Below are positions 45,051 through 55,020 of a stretch of 64,000 bases of DNA, in pieces (position 1 is the first letter of the stretch; every line of letters begins with the position of its first letter). Position numbers and translations under genes: made by a program. The notes under the pieces are model-generated. The model did no database searches. It saw nothing but the letters and a program-made list of their open reading frames with translations, and was not told the origin of the DNA. The stretch lies in assembly GCA_946807835.1 (NCBI GenBank), contig OX327690.1:14790501-14854500 (forward strand), given 5' to 3'. This DNA comes from Ailanthus altissimus. Lineage: Eukaryota > Streptophyta > Magnoliopsida > Sapindales > Simaroubaceae.

Positions 45051-46445
45051 GGATTTTTGCTCTTGCTTGTAAGAAAAAAAAAAGATGGTGTATGCATGTG
45101 TTCTGAGACTACCAATGATGTGAAAAAAAAACCTCTATTTTCATGTAATTATGAAATATATTTATAATACTAGGGTTTATATTAAGATTAAACTCTTTAT
45201 TTGACCATTTTTCTTTTTTCAAAATAATTTATTTGATGAGTGTTTACCATCTTAAAAAGGAAAAAATGAATTTGATAAATGAAAGTAGAAAAAGTATTAT
45301 TTTATTTCAAATAAAACTCCAATGTACTTATTAAAGACCAATTGAAGTAAAAAAATTACTATATTTTATTTTAAAAAAGAGCCAAATAATATTTTATTAG
45401 GATTGCATTTCTTTATTAATTTAGTAACGTGTGCTTATTCTTATATTGGACTAAATACTCCAAAATAGACTTTAGTTTAAGATTCACAGACTTTAATCTT
45501 TAGTGCAATCTTATACATACCAAACCGTAACCCACAGACAGTGTCTTGAAAAAATGATTTGAGTTCACGTATATTACCTTATTATACACATCTAGAATGC
45601 ATGTGAACTTAAACTGAACCTTTCTAAGTTTTTATACAGCAACACATTAATAAAAATTTGTTTATCAAATATTTTACAAATTGTGTTGTCCTTTTTTCTT
45701 TATTTGTTGTATATTGTGTTGTATAAAACTAAATTAAAAAAGAACAGTTACAAATAGGACATCACTCATCATTCCTCACCAATTCAAGAAATAATTGGTG
45801 GCAAAAGCGAAGAAAATATTACTTTGAGCTGATATGCATAGTATACGTAGCTTCCTTAATTAATTTATTGATTAAACAAACGTTATCCAGGTCGATGTGA
45901 TAACAAATTTTTTTTATTTACTTAGAAAATTACAAAGTGAAGTTGATTGACCACTTCTTCAGCTCGTATATTTAAGATAAAACCTTTCTCGTTTTTGCAT
46001 GGTTTTGCTCGCCCAATAGCAACTTCGGAAAAAGTCATGTCTTTGAAATTTTATTTTAAAAAAAGGGTTATATAATTAAGACAATTTGAATGAAACTTTT
46101 ATGCTTCGACATCAAAACTAAAAAGAAAACGACTTGATATGCCTTCGAAACCCTTTTTATTTTTATTTTATTAAAAAAAAAATATGTTATTGGCACAATT
46201 TGGCTATAGAAAAGACCAAGTCACTCTTAAAAGGAGACTAGACATATTATTTGATTAGGTGGCCGAGTAAAGAACGATAATTTATCATTTAAAATTTATG
46301 CATGGACGGCATCCTCTCTCTCTAACGGGTTCGCTCACTTGGCTATAAAAAGAAACCATTTCTTTCATGAATTCATGCATCCAAAACCAAATTGTAGAAT
46401 AGAAACATAATTATTCTTTCATTTTGTCTCATAATTGCCTGAAAA
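45051..46445 (+). promoter_or_regulatory. Upstream region of the germin-like gene
   Basis: About 1.4 kb without coding frames, AT-rich and free of recognisable transposons. It contains a W-box core TTGACC (45,947-45,952), a WRKY binding-type word common by chance, and the TATA box listed separately. The stretch from 46,300 to 46,445 has a pyrimidine-rich leader (CATCCTCTCTCTCTAAC) typical of plant core promoters. Confidence 0.5.
46344..46350 (+). promoter_or_regulatory. TATA box of the germin-like gene
   Basis: TATAAAA lies 102 bp upstream of the start codon. With transcription starting about 30 bp downstream, the 5' leader would be about 70 bases, normal for a plant gene. Confidence 0.75.
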
Positions 46446-47266
46446 ATGTCGGCCAAATTTCTCTTGTTATGTCTAATTTCCTTAATTTCTTCTATTGCCT
46501 TTGCTTCTGATCCTAGCCCTCTTCAAGATTTCTGCGTGGCAGACCTCGAAAGCCCAGGTACTATAATTTTTGTATTACTTTCAAGGCCATCGTTATAAAT
46601 TGAAACGCTAAACTTGTAATCATAATCGTTAGAATCGCAGTACAAAGCATTAGATTCACAACTTTTTATGTTTACCTATACTTAAAACTTGAAATATTAA
46701 AAGACAAGCTGATTATTTGCTGCATGGCAGCGCTGTTAAATGGTTTTGCTTGCAGGGATCCGAAACTGGCGAAAGCTGAGGATTTTTACTTCAGCGGGCT
46801 TCAGCTGAAAGGAAACACATCAAATCTTTTTGGTTCATTCGCAACCAGGATCACAGTAACCCAAGTACCAGGGCTTAACACTCTTGGCATCTCAATAGCT
46901 CGAGCAGATTTTGCTCCAGGAGGCGTTAATCCACCCCATTTTCACCCAAGAGCCAGTGAGATTTTCACTGTACTAGAAGGAACCCTGGAAGCAGGATTTG
47001 TGACTTCCAACCCTGAAAATCGGCTTTTCACAAAAGTGCTTCGGAAGGGTGATCTTTTCGTGAATCCGGCTGGCATGATTCACTTCCAGAAGAATATCGG
47101 ATATGGAAATGCAGTTGCCATTGCTGCACTTAGCAGCCAAAATCCTGGAGTTGTGACTATTCCCACTACAGTGTTTGGTTCTGATCCCAGCATCCCTAGT
47201 GATCTGCTCGCCAAGGCTTTCCAGGTTGATGAGTCTGTGATTCAGCAAATTCAAGCCAAGTTCTAG
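46446..47266 (+). CDS. Germin-like protein, two exons
   Basis: Exon 1 is 46,446-46,557 and exon 2 is 46,731-47,266. The 173-bp intron (46,558-46,730) begins GTACTATA and ends GGCAG. Spliced, it encodes 215 residues, the usual germin-like length, with no internal stop. Residues 1-21 form a signal peptide ([20 protein letters not shown]). Cys30 (DFCVAD) and Cys45 (GFACRD) are the conserved disulfide pair. The cupin domain holds germin box 1, [15 protein letters not shown], with metal ligands His107, His109 and Glu114, and box 2, [13 protein letters not shown], with His155. All four Mn ligands are present. There is an N-glycosylation site at Asn66 (NTS) and a KGD tripeptide at 143-145. Family knowledge: secreted cell-wall glycoprotein, usually hexameric; members have oxalate oxidase or superoxide dismutase activity, or none shown, and act in defence and development. 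The sequence does not fix its activity. It is the only intact protein-coding gene in the window. The ATG at 46,446 is chosen because it supplies the signal peptide. Confidence 0.95.
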
Positions 47267-47471
47267 ACAATTATATATAGCGTAAAAGAATGATTCACCG
47301 GATTTGTTTTTTTTTTTGTTCCCTAATTATGGTGCTGTGCTCGTTTAAATCTTTGTTGTAATATTTGCTAGGTATTTTCTTTCTAGGATAAAGACAAATC
47401 TTTCCAGTTGGTTGTTATGGTCTTATGATTGTGATGTAAATTTATGTGTTACATCTATGACATTGTGTGTC

Positions 47472-47477
47472 AATAAA
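47472..47477 (+). terminator. Polyadenylation signal of the germin-like gene
   Basis: AATAAA lies 206 bp after the stop codon, within a T-rich and GT-rich 3' region (TTGTGTGTC just upstream). This matches usual plant 3' ends. Earlier near-signals are weaker. Confidence 0.6.
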
Positions 47478-48314
47478 TTAAATCTGTGTAAACCAATATT
47501 ATATACATGAATACATCCAGCCTTTTAGATAAATATATAGAGGCAGTATGACCATTAACTATATGGGTACCCTATACCAAAAACAGAGAAGAACGTTCTG
47601 AACAAGATATAACCTAAGACTAATTGTATAGACAAAATAAAAGGTGACAGTTATAGACCATTTGGAGTAAATAATGTAACATAATACACTAATGAGACGT
47701 TACTATGTAAACGAGAGTTTTATTTATAAGTTTGTAAGTGTAATCTAACTTGTATTATTTTCTTCCATGATTGGCAAAATTATTAAGTTGCAATACGCAA
47801 CTGTATTCTATTAAATTCTACCAATGTAATTATTATACAAGTTAATTAGGTTTTGACTGAACTTTAATATCGATGAAATCCAGTAGTATCGCACACTGTT
47901 ATTTAAGCAACACCATTCATTAGATGATCAATTGGCTCTTTTTGAAATGCCGTCATAACTTTTTGATGTTGAGGAAGCAGCGGATGAGTTATAGTTAGGG
48001 GTAAAATGTCATTCAAACCTAGAGTTAGTTAGTAAAACACTGTTTAGGTGTGAGCTGCGAGAGCGACACCAAATTAACTTAACCCTTAAAATGTACTACA
48101 ACTTCACGTGATGAAGGGCCGACATTAAAGTGCATTGAAATGAACTTTTATGGAAAATCAGTCTATTATTCATAAAATAACTTTTATACGTTGTGCGAAG
48201 GTTATTTATATTTATAATCTCCATGTTTTTGTTTTATTTTTTTTCCCAATAATTTGAGATTTAGTCTCATAGTGGTGATAAACTTTGTATATAGATAAAG
48301 GACCTAAAGGAGAG
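47478..48314. other. Intergenic, nothing recognised
   Basis: AT-rich DNA without coding frames or identified repeats. No tRNA-like clover-leaf was noticed by eye. Confidence 0.5.
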
Positions 48315-48485
48315 GAATTAAGATCCTATCCTAACCTAAATTTACTTAAATTTTTAAATATCTTTGAACACGTGTTAACACTTAGAAATGGATGGTCAAA
48401 ATTTATTCTTTTACTTTTTATTTTATTAATCACCAATCATATATTTACTTAGGTGAAAATTTATCTTAGAAAAGAATCTTGATTC
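48315..48485. mobile_element. Mutator-type MITE, 171 bp
   Basis: The terminal inverted repeats are about 29 bp: GAATTAAGATCCTATCC on the left, and GAATCAAGATTCTTTTC read inward from the right, continuing in both arms to a TAAATTT. They are flanked by the perfect 9-bp direct repeat AAAGGAGAG (48,306-48,314 and 48,486-48,494). A 9-bp duplication is the size made by Mutator-like transposases. There is no coding capacity. It lies 1 kb downstream of the germin-like gene. Confidence 0.8.
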
Positions 48486-50400
48486 AAAGGAGAGACCATA
48501 TATACACTATAGGAACTAGAGTGTGTACATATACACACATCAGCTAATATTAGTGAGAGGACATCAAGTAAAATCAAGTAATCGCAAGTTTACGAGTATT
48601 GTGGATCTCAAATGTTGCTTAGTAACAACTAATAAAAACAAATAAAATGATCAAACAAATAAGTTAAATTGAAAATATAAAAAAGTTGAAGGATAACTAG
48701 ACAACTATATAAGCTTCAAAATATGGAAAAGCAACTAATTAGTTGCTGACTTGGTATGCTAAATCTTGGAGTTGCATGGCGACTTAGTATAGCAAATGAA
48801 TTAATAAATGCTGCGGGGCATGTAGCACCTAATACTATTGATTAATCGTGATTATTAAATTAAATCTTACAGCTAGAGATTGTTCAAAAGTAAACAACAA
48901 AATAGGGGGAAAAAACAATACAAAACTAAAGGATCAAGTCAAGATCAATTTTTTTACACTAAGATAAATTTATATTAATTAAGAAACCGGAGGGCAAGAC
49001 TCAGGAGTTCAAAGAACTGGCCAGGGATTATTATCTTGTCATTCATGCATGTATCAACAAAGCCAGAGGAAGAAATTTTCAACTCGCGGTGGCCGGCATA
49101 TCTCTTAGACTCAGTTAACCTCTATATAAGAAGTAACATTACGTGCTTATATATAATTCGCATATAAAAAATATATTAATCATATTATTCTAAGTTCTAA
49201 CACCCAGTTTAAGTAATTCATTTGAAATCCTTTGAGATTAACTTTGAATCACTCTTTTATAACCCTTCGATTGCTACAAATATCATCAGTCTCTTATTAG
49301 GATTTTCTATGCCTGGTTTATTCACTTGTCTTAGTGACGAAGAAAAAGTAACGATTGAAGAAAACACGTTCCTAAAACAATGTCTGATTGAAAATTATGT
49401 GAAAAGAATAACAAACTTCAAATCTTGTTAGTTATGTAATGCTGTCTATTTATTTGATCTAAACTAAAACTCACTCGCAAATGGGGTAGGTTTTTTCTTA
49501 TAATAACTAGCACATTAATCTAGCTACTTGAAATTCACAAAGCATTGTATTACTGCCACTTCAACCACTTAGAAATTCTTATATTATATGAAACAAGTAG
49601 AGAATTTGTATGATTTTATGGTATGTCATCCACCGTGGAACGCATAAATGAAAATTATTTTCTACTACAATTACCACAATGATTATATATAACAATGATA
49701 ATATAGTTTATATTATTTAAGTTAGAAAAGAATATATCAAAAGAGATAGAACTATATATATTTTATTAAGAAAATTTTACATTTTACACTCGTGTATTAT
49801 AAAAAATCAAGAAAATCAATATTAAATAAATAAACTTCTCTAATAATTTGTACATACTAAAGCTATATCCGCATCCACTCTTAAGAGAATGATACAAGGA
49901 ATATAAACGTGTCTGTCTCAGTAGGCTATCCAACTAATATATGTTACTTGGAAGGGTAGTTTTGGATCAATGGGAGCAGCATAATCTCAAAATGGAAAAC
50001 TGCCCCAATTCCATTGGATCTACATGCACTTTCCCTTTTTTTCGTTGACCGGGTCCAATCTTGCTATATAGTTTATCAAAGATTATGTTTTATTTGTTTT
50101 AGTTTTTAAGTCCCTAACGTTTTTTTGAAAAAGTCAAAGATAATTATCGTAAAATAATGAATAATCACAGAGAATTGGTGTAAAAGTGATGTCTATCTAC
50201 GGTAGCCACGTCAACGTATAGGTTGCTAATAATTGACACTTGTAATGCTACTTGGTCAAGATTTTGTGGGGTTGAGCATTATAATTAACTGCCTTATTTA
50301 TTCGCTTAAAACGATTTAGAAATTTGAGTTACAATTCTGCCAACTCCTCTCACTTTCATATATTCTCTTGGCTTCCTATTTCTTTTATATTCATGTCAAA
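48486..50400. other. Intergenic, nothing recognised
   Basis: AT-rich. A 69-codon open stretch at 49,222-49,431 has no ATG start and no family resemblance, and is treated as chance. No repeats with clear ends were found. Confidence 0.5.
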
Positions 50401-51217
50401 GATTTATATATTAACATTTTTTGCAAGGGAACAAAAAATTGCTCTTGGAACAAAATGAGAGTATTTATTAGAATACACAACATAAGTTTGATAATGATGC
50501 TCATAAGCAGGATCAAAACAACAGCAAGGAACCAATGTTCATCTTAAAACGAAATCAAACATAGCCAAGAAAAGAATCATCCAATAATCATAATCAAGGT
50601 CAAACCTAAAGCAAGAATGTTGGACCTGCCACTTTCATCCCAAGACAACAATAACAAGCCTACAATAGTTTGACAAGCAACGACTAGTTGCTCATTTATT
50701 ATAAGTCAAAACAATATATTTGGGAAGTCTTTTTATTTCAAAATATCCCCTTTCATATGTATCTCAATGTGTATAACAGGATAACAAGACTAGCGCTGCA
50801 AATGTGAGAAAGAAATATACAATTCAGACAAATTCTTGTATCCTTGTTTTCTTCGGTATCAAAGTCACAAATGACTTCAAGTTCAAATTCACACATAATT
50901 GAGCCTACCCTATCTCTTTAAACTTTTCATCAATGTGTAAGTTTGATTTCCCTCAAACTCACACCAAATAATTATCTCTTATAGAAATCTCAAACTCTCT
51001 CTCTTATATAGGTCTTGAGATTAAACACCATATATAAAAGATGTTGAGATAAAAGAAAACGGGAAAGAAGTAATCAATCCTAAGTTTGTTTCATGGAAAA
51101 CAAATGGACTTCTTATTGCATGGTTTACCCTACTATAAAAAAAGATTTTGAGACAAAAATAAATTGATATGACAGTATTGTGTTAATGAGTTACTGATAC
51201 CATTTTTTTATTTACCT
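50401..51217. other. Unassigned intergenic sequence with LTR-like promoter words
   Basis: There is no coding frame. Near 50,990-51,030 the minus strand carries CCTATATAAGAGAGAG, a TATA-type promoter followed by a GA run, which resembles an LTR or gene core promoter on the minus strand. No matching copy was found elsewhere in the window, so it stays unassigned. Confidence 0.35.
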
Positions 51218-51558
51218 CAAAACGACGCAGTTTTAATTATAAAAAAATATTAAATTTATCATTTTAACAACTAATTTACTAAAATGGTGTTGTTTTGGGG
51301 TGTAATATTTTAAAAAAAATTGAAATGCCACCGTTTTGGGGACAATTAAAAATTATTTTAAAATAATTAAAAAAAGTCCCCCAAAACATTGTCATTTTAG
51401 GGGGTGTGAAAATAATTTTAATTAAAAATAAAAACTAAACCCAACCTAAAATGACAGCGTTTAGGGGTGCTAGGAAAAAAACTAAAAAATTACAAATACT
51501 ACAAAATGACATTGGGGAATGGGGAAAAAAAAGCCACAAAACGACATCGTTTTGGAGG
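51218..51558. repeat. Array of seven AAAACGAC/GTCGTTTT-like palindromic motifs
   Basis: Variants of AAAACGACGTCGTTTTGGGG occur at 51,218, 51,281, 51,322, 51,378, 51,446, 51,502 and 51,534. The last (CAAAACGACATCGTTTTGG) is nearly perfect. Most others are changed by C/T or G/A transitions (for example AAATGGTGTTGTTTTGGGG). The spacing is irregular, 32-68 bp, with AT-rich unlike spacers. The motif is a short palindrome also frequent in plant non-coding DNA. The array does not show terminal repeats. Confidence 0.75.
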
Positions 51559-51782
51559 TTGGAGGTTAAAACAAATTTATAGACAAAAACACTTCTCCGT
51601 CATGCTTTCTTATTCTTTTAATTAGCTTTCAATCTTTGCAATAACCCTTTCAATCGGCTCTCAATCTTTGAAGTTTTTCCTTTAAATTTGAAATTCCTCT
51701 ACACCATCGTCGAAGTCCACATTCCATGTGTAGTAGCTTTTGTGTTTGTCAAAAAGAAAGGTAGATTAGATTCCTTAAGCCC

Positions 51783-51858
51783 ATGCTTGTTGTTATGGCT
51801 GTCAAGAAAAAGTTCTCCACCGTTGAGAAATCCCTGAGCTGGTACCCACATTTCGCTG
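51783..51858 (+). pseudogene. Possible first exon of an unknown gene
   Basis: An ATG at 51,783, with a second at 51,795, opens a frame reading MAVKKKFSTVEKSLSWYPHF. It then meets a splice-donor-like GCTG|GTATGAAC at 51,858-51,866. The local GC content is higher than the surroundings. The lysine-rich start could be an organelle-targeting segment. No second exon is visible before the gypsy LTR at 52,142, so if real it has been broken by that element or runs beyond it. I do not assign a family. Confidence 0.3.
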
Positions 51859-51929
51859 GTATGAACATTCACTAATCTATTATTTCATTTTTTTGTTATT
51901 GGTACTATGGTGGTCAAAACATTGTGTGG

Positions 51930-52141
51930 TAGTAGTGTTGCTATGAGTGCTAGGTTTGAGTGCTGGTGTTGTGGGATTGAGTAATGGCTTGCAAGTGTTG
52001 GCGTTTCTAATTTGAGTGTTGGGTTTGTAGGTACTAGAGTTTCTAGTTTCAGTGCTAGTTTTATGGGTGTTGGATTTTTGAGTTTATATGCTAGTTTTGG
52101 GTGCTAGAATTTTTGGTTTGGGTGCTAGGTTTGTAGGTGCT
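51930..52141 (+). repeat. Degenerate minisatellite, period about 35 bp
   Basis: The plus strand repeats units of the form TTTGAGTGCTAGGTTTGTGG plus GTGCTAGAGTTTCTAG, four to six times with much variation. Clear steps begin near 52,007, 52,043, 52,079 and 52,113. It ends exactly at the boundary of the gypsy LTR (52,142), whose insertion probably cut it. It would lie in an intron if the exon at 51,783 is real. Confidence 0.7.
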
Positions 52142-53421
52142 TGTCTGCAGAACTAACACAAGCAAATATTAACCACAAGTGCACGGGTCATTAACAAGTA
52201 ATAAAGTGATCAAAAGTATCATTTTCATGAGAATTGTTCTTCTAACAATCTAATTTTATCTAGGCTATTTTCAACACTAAGTGGATTAGTGAAATTAAAT
52301 ATATTTAAACTAACAATTTAACAAATTAGAAAGTGAGATATCTATGATAAAAGGGTCTCAGGGTCTTGATTTCACTCTACTTTTTACATGTTCTTGTTTA
52401 GTAATTAACAACTATCCTTGTGAATTCATTAATCAAGAGCTTCAATATTAATCTTACTGCCTCTCTCAACCATCAAATGAGATGTTATACATAAATATGT
52501 AAGTTGATATTCCTATTTAACATATGAATCTACACATTCATTAAGCAACCCTTAAATAATTATCCAAGTTTGATTAGTTTTCCAACTCAATAAAAGTTAA
52601 GGTCATACTTTCCAAGTCCAACAAATTGGTTAATATTTCCAATTATACAAACTATAAGTCTAGATTATCTAATCTAGCAATACATCCGTAAAAGCATAAA
52701 TGAATAACACAAGAAATAGTCATTAGTCAACTAAGAATATTCAAACATGGTATATGGTATAGCTACATCAAGGCCCTAGAACAAGCATTTTAGCCAACCA
52801 TATTGAAGTACAAAAATACAATAATCCAAAATTTTACAAGAGTAACCATATTTAAAGCAACAAAAGCTACAAACATAAACTTTAAATCAAAGTAAAGAAG
52901 AAAGGGAAAATAGGAAACTAGAGAAGATGTCTCTTTAAGGGATTCAATCTTTAAGAATCTAAACTCCAAAGTGCTTTATCTCTCTAAAATCCTCTATTAC
53001 TCTCTCTAATTTTGTGCTCCTTATTCCCCCTCTAAATGAGTCTTTAATCTCTTTTTATAGGCTCCAAGATGGGCTTTAAAATTAGGGCACAAAGTTTAAA
53101 ATGGATGCATTGTAGGCCACATTATGGTTTAGGTTCTTTAGGGCCACAACGCCATCCAAATTCGACTTAAGGCCACGCACACTATCATACTTCACTGTTC
53201 ACCATTACAGTTCACTGTTCATTATTATTGTTCAAATTGAGCATTTTGGTCTCTTTTATATAATTTTGTGTGTTTATATCAGATTTGTATTTTAAATAGA
53301 TCTATTAACTTGAGACTTACAAAATAACATTAACGCACATAATAAGCCATATATTCTTATTCAAATTTAACAATTACTAAATTTAGGATTTCAAAACAAT
53401 AGATATAAAATGCATTCATCA
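52142..53421 (-). repeat. Gypsy 3' LTR, minus strand
   Basis: 1280 bp. On the plus strand it starts TGTCTGCAGAAC and ends GCATTCATCA (reverse: TGATGAATGC). Family blocks in reverse: GTGCACGGGTCATTAACAAG, GGTCTTGATTTCACTCTAC, CTCTTTTTATAGGCTCC (a TATA-like region), and alternating CACTGTTCACC/CAGTTCACTG words (53,194-53,225). The base run GTGCT just left of it may be one copy of the target duplication. Confidence 0.85.
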
Positions 53422-53434
53422 AACTCCCTCAAAC
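53422..53434 (-). other. Polypurine tract
   Basis: The minus strand reads GTTTGAGGGAGTT directly before the LTR start TGATGAATGC. It is equivalent to GTTTGGAGGAGTT at 16,275 in the plus-strand relative. Polypurine tracts prime plus-strand DNA synthesis. Confidence 0.8.
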
Positions 53435-54739
53435 TTTACAACTTGCTTGTCCTCGATCAAGGAGACGTGACTAAAAACTAAAACTGAGAAAATAAAACTA
53501 ACACACCGAATTGGCAAATGATTTGCAAATTGTCTCAAAGGTTTTTCTTGACTACAAATTCTAAGAAAATTCTAAATGTTATAATAGTTAAACATAGCTT
53601 AAATGTTAGGCTTAAGATTAAGTTTTAATCTTTGGGTTTAAAAGTAAAACCTTGCTGGAAATGACTACTATTCTAGCTATTTAAAATACTGAAGTTGGGT
53701 ACTAGAATTAGTGACGGGTACATTTCAAGCGAGAGCAAAAATTTTAATCCGGTTGTAAAGGCTTCCTAGGTGATTACACAAACTCTATCTTCTTATTATT
53801 ATAATGAGACTTAATTTTATGTGTTGATTAAACTAGAAAATTATATTTTCAGCTTCTGTTTTTATTACATTATGAATGAGATATATAAAAACAAATTGTA
53901 ATAAACACATAGCACATATATACACCCTAGGGAATTAGAAGAGTTTCAATTTGGTTTCTGGAGTGTTTGTGTTTGAATGTGTGGGAAGTGAAGAAGTGTT
54001 AAAAGATGGTTAAGGGGATGTAGGGGAATGTTTTGGAAGAGGGAAATCAGGTGGCATCGTGGCTTGGAATAAGTGGGGATATGGCACCACAACTAGGATT
54101 TTTAAGTGTCAAAAATTCCAAGTGTAGGGGCCAAATGAGTGAGGCTGTGGCCCTAATTTATTGCCAAGGCTGGGAATTATTTTAGTTTTTTGGCTCCCTT
54201 AAGCCTTACCTTGTTAGCTTTACTTCTTCTTCTTTGTAATATTTTGTATGGTACTGACTTGTTGGTTTAACACACTACATGAAGAAAACAAAAACATTAA
54301 AAACTAATATTGAAATTAAAAATTGAAACTCACTTAAGTTTCCTATCAAGAATCATTTAGTTTAATGTCTTCGACTTGCCATCTTTCAGATTCATAAAGG
54401 ATCAAATTGCACTTTTTGGGTGTTTCACCCATAGAACACTCCTTTGTCATGGTCCTTTGATATATGCTCAATAGCATTGTCAATCTCTTTCCTTGATTTC
54501 CAATGCTTTATAAAATGATCATTAAGAGTGACCCAACTTTCTTGTTTTGATCTTGTTTATAAAGAGTTTTAACCTTGGCCAGAAGAATGAACCTTGGTGG
54601 ATAAGGTTCGAATTCCTTTCTAAAATGATATATCCATGCATTTTCTTCTTCTTTGGTCAGTGTAACATTGCCTTGTCATGGACTTGGGGATAAAATGCAT
54701 TAATCACCTATCAAGATAAGGCACATTGTTCTCTATTTA

Positions 54740-55015
54740 GATGCACATTATTGATCTTCAAATATTTTTCAAAGTCATTTGGCAACTTTATCTTCTTGAA
54801 AACCTTGAATGTTACCTCTTCATCTTGTACCCTCATTGTCAATTTTCCTTTTTTTTATGTCTATTAAAGCTCTCTCGGTAGCTAGAATATCGCCTACGAA
54901 TAATAAGAACCTCTATGTTATCCTTCATATCTAGAACAACAAAGTCCATGAAAAGAATGAATTTATCTATCTTGACTAACACATCTTCAATGACTACCCT
55001 TAGATAAGTGAGAGA
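54740..55015 (-). pseudogene. Gypsy protease, Athila/Tat type, partial
   Basis: The minus strand reads VVIEDVLVKIDKFILFMDFV, VLDMKDNIEVLII, then a frame change and SFNRHK-like sequence, with DEEVTFKVFKKIKL-like sequence near 54,800. IEDVLVKVDKFIFPVDFVVL and the following LGRPFLATGRALID-type stretch (here decayed) are the hallmark of the Athila/Tat protease. The N-terminal active-site part lies beyond the chromovirus insertion. Frameshifts and stops make it inactive. Confidence 0.8.
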
Positions 55016-55020
55016 CTTAA

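Larger units (their letters stand above)
52142..55020 (-). mobile_element. Minus-strand gypsy element, 3' half, cut by the chromovirus
   Basis: Read right to left: a protease remnant (about 55,015-54,740), a linker, a 3' untranslated region with the CTTGATCGAGGACAAGCAAG block (53,437-53,462), a polypurine tract (53,422-53,434) and a 3' LTR (53,421-52,142). No reverse transcriptase or integrase lies between protease and 3' end, so this is a pol-deleted, non-autonomous member of the Tat/Athila group. The 5' half should lie beyond the right window edge, past the chromovirus that inserted at 55,020. Confidence 0.8.

Noticed and set aside
46973..47254. 93-codon frame antisense to the germin-like gene
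   Set aside because: It lies wholly opposite the conserved cupin exon and has no family resemblance of its own.
49222..49431. 69-codon open stretch right of the germin-like gene
   Set aside because: It does not begin with ATG, has no recognisable domain, promoter or splice sites, and its length is expected by chance in AT-rich DNA.
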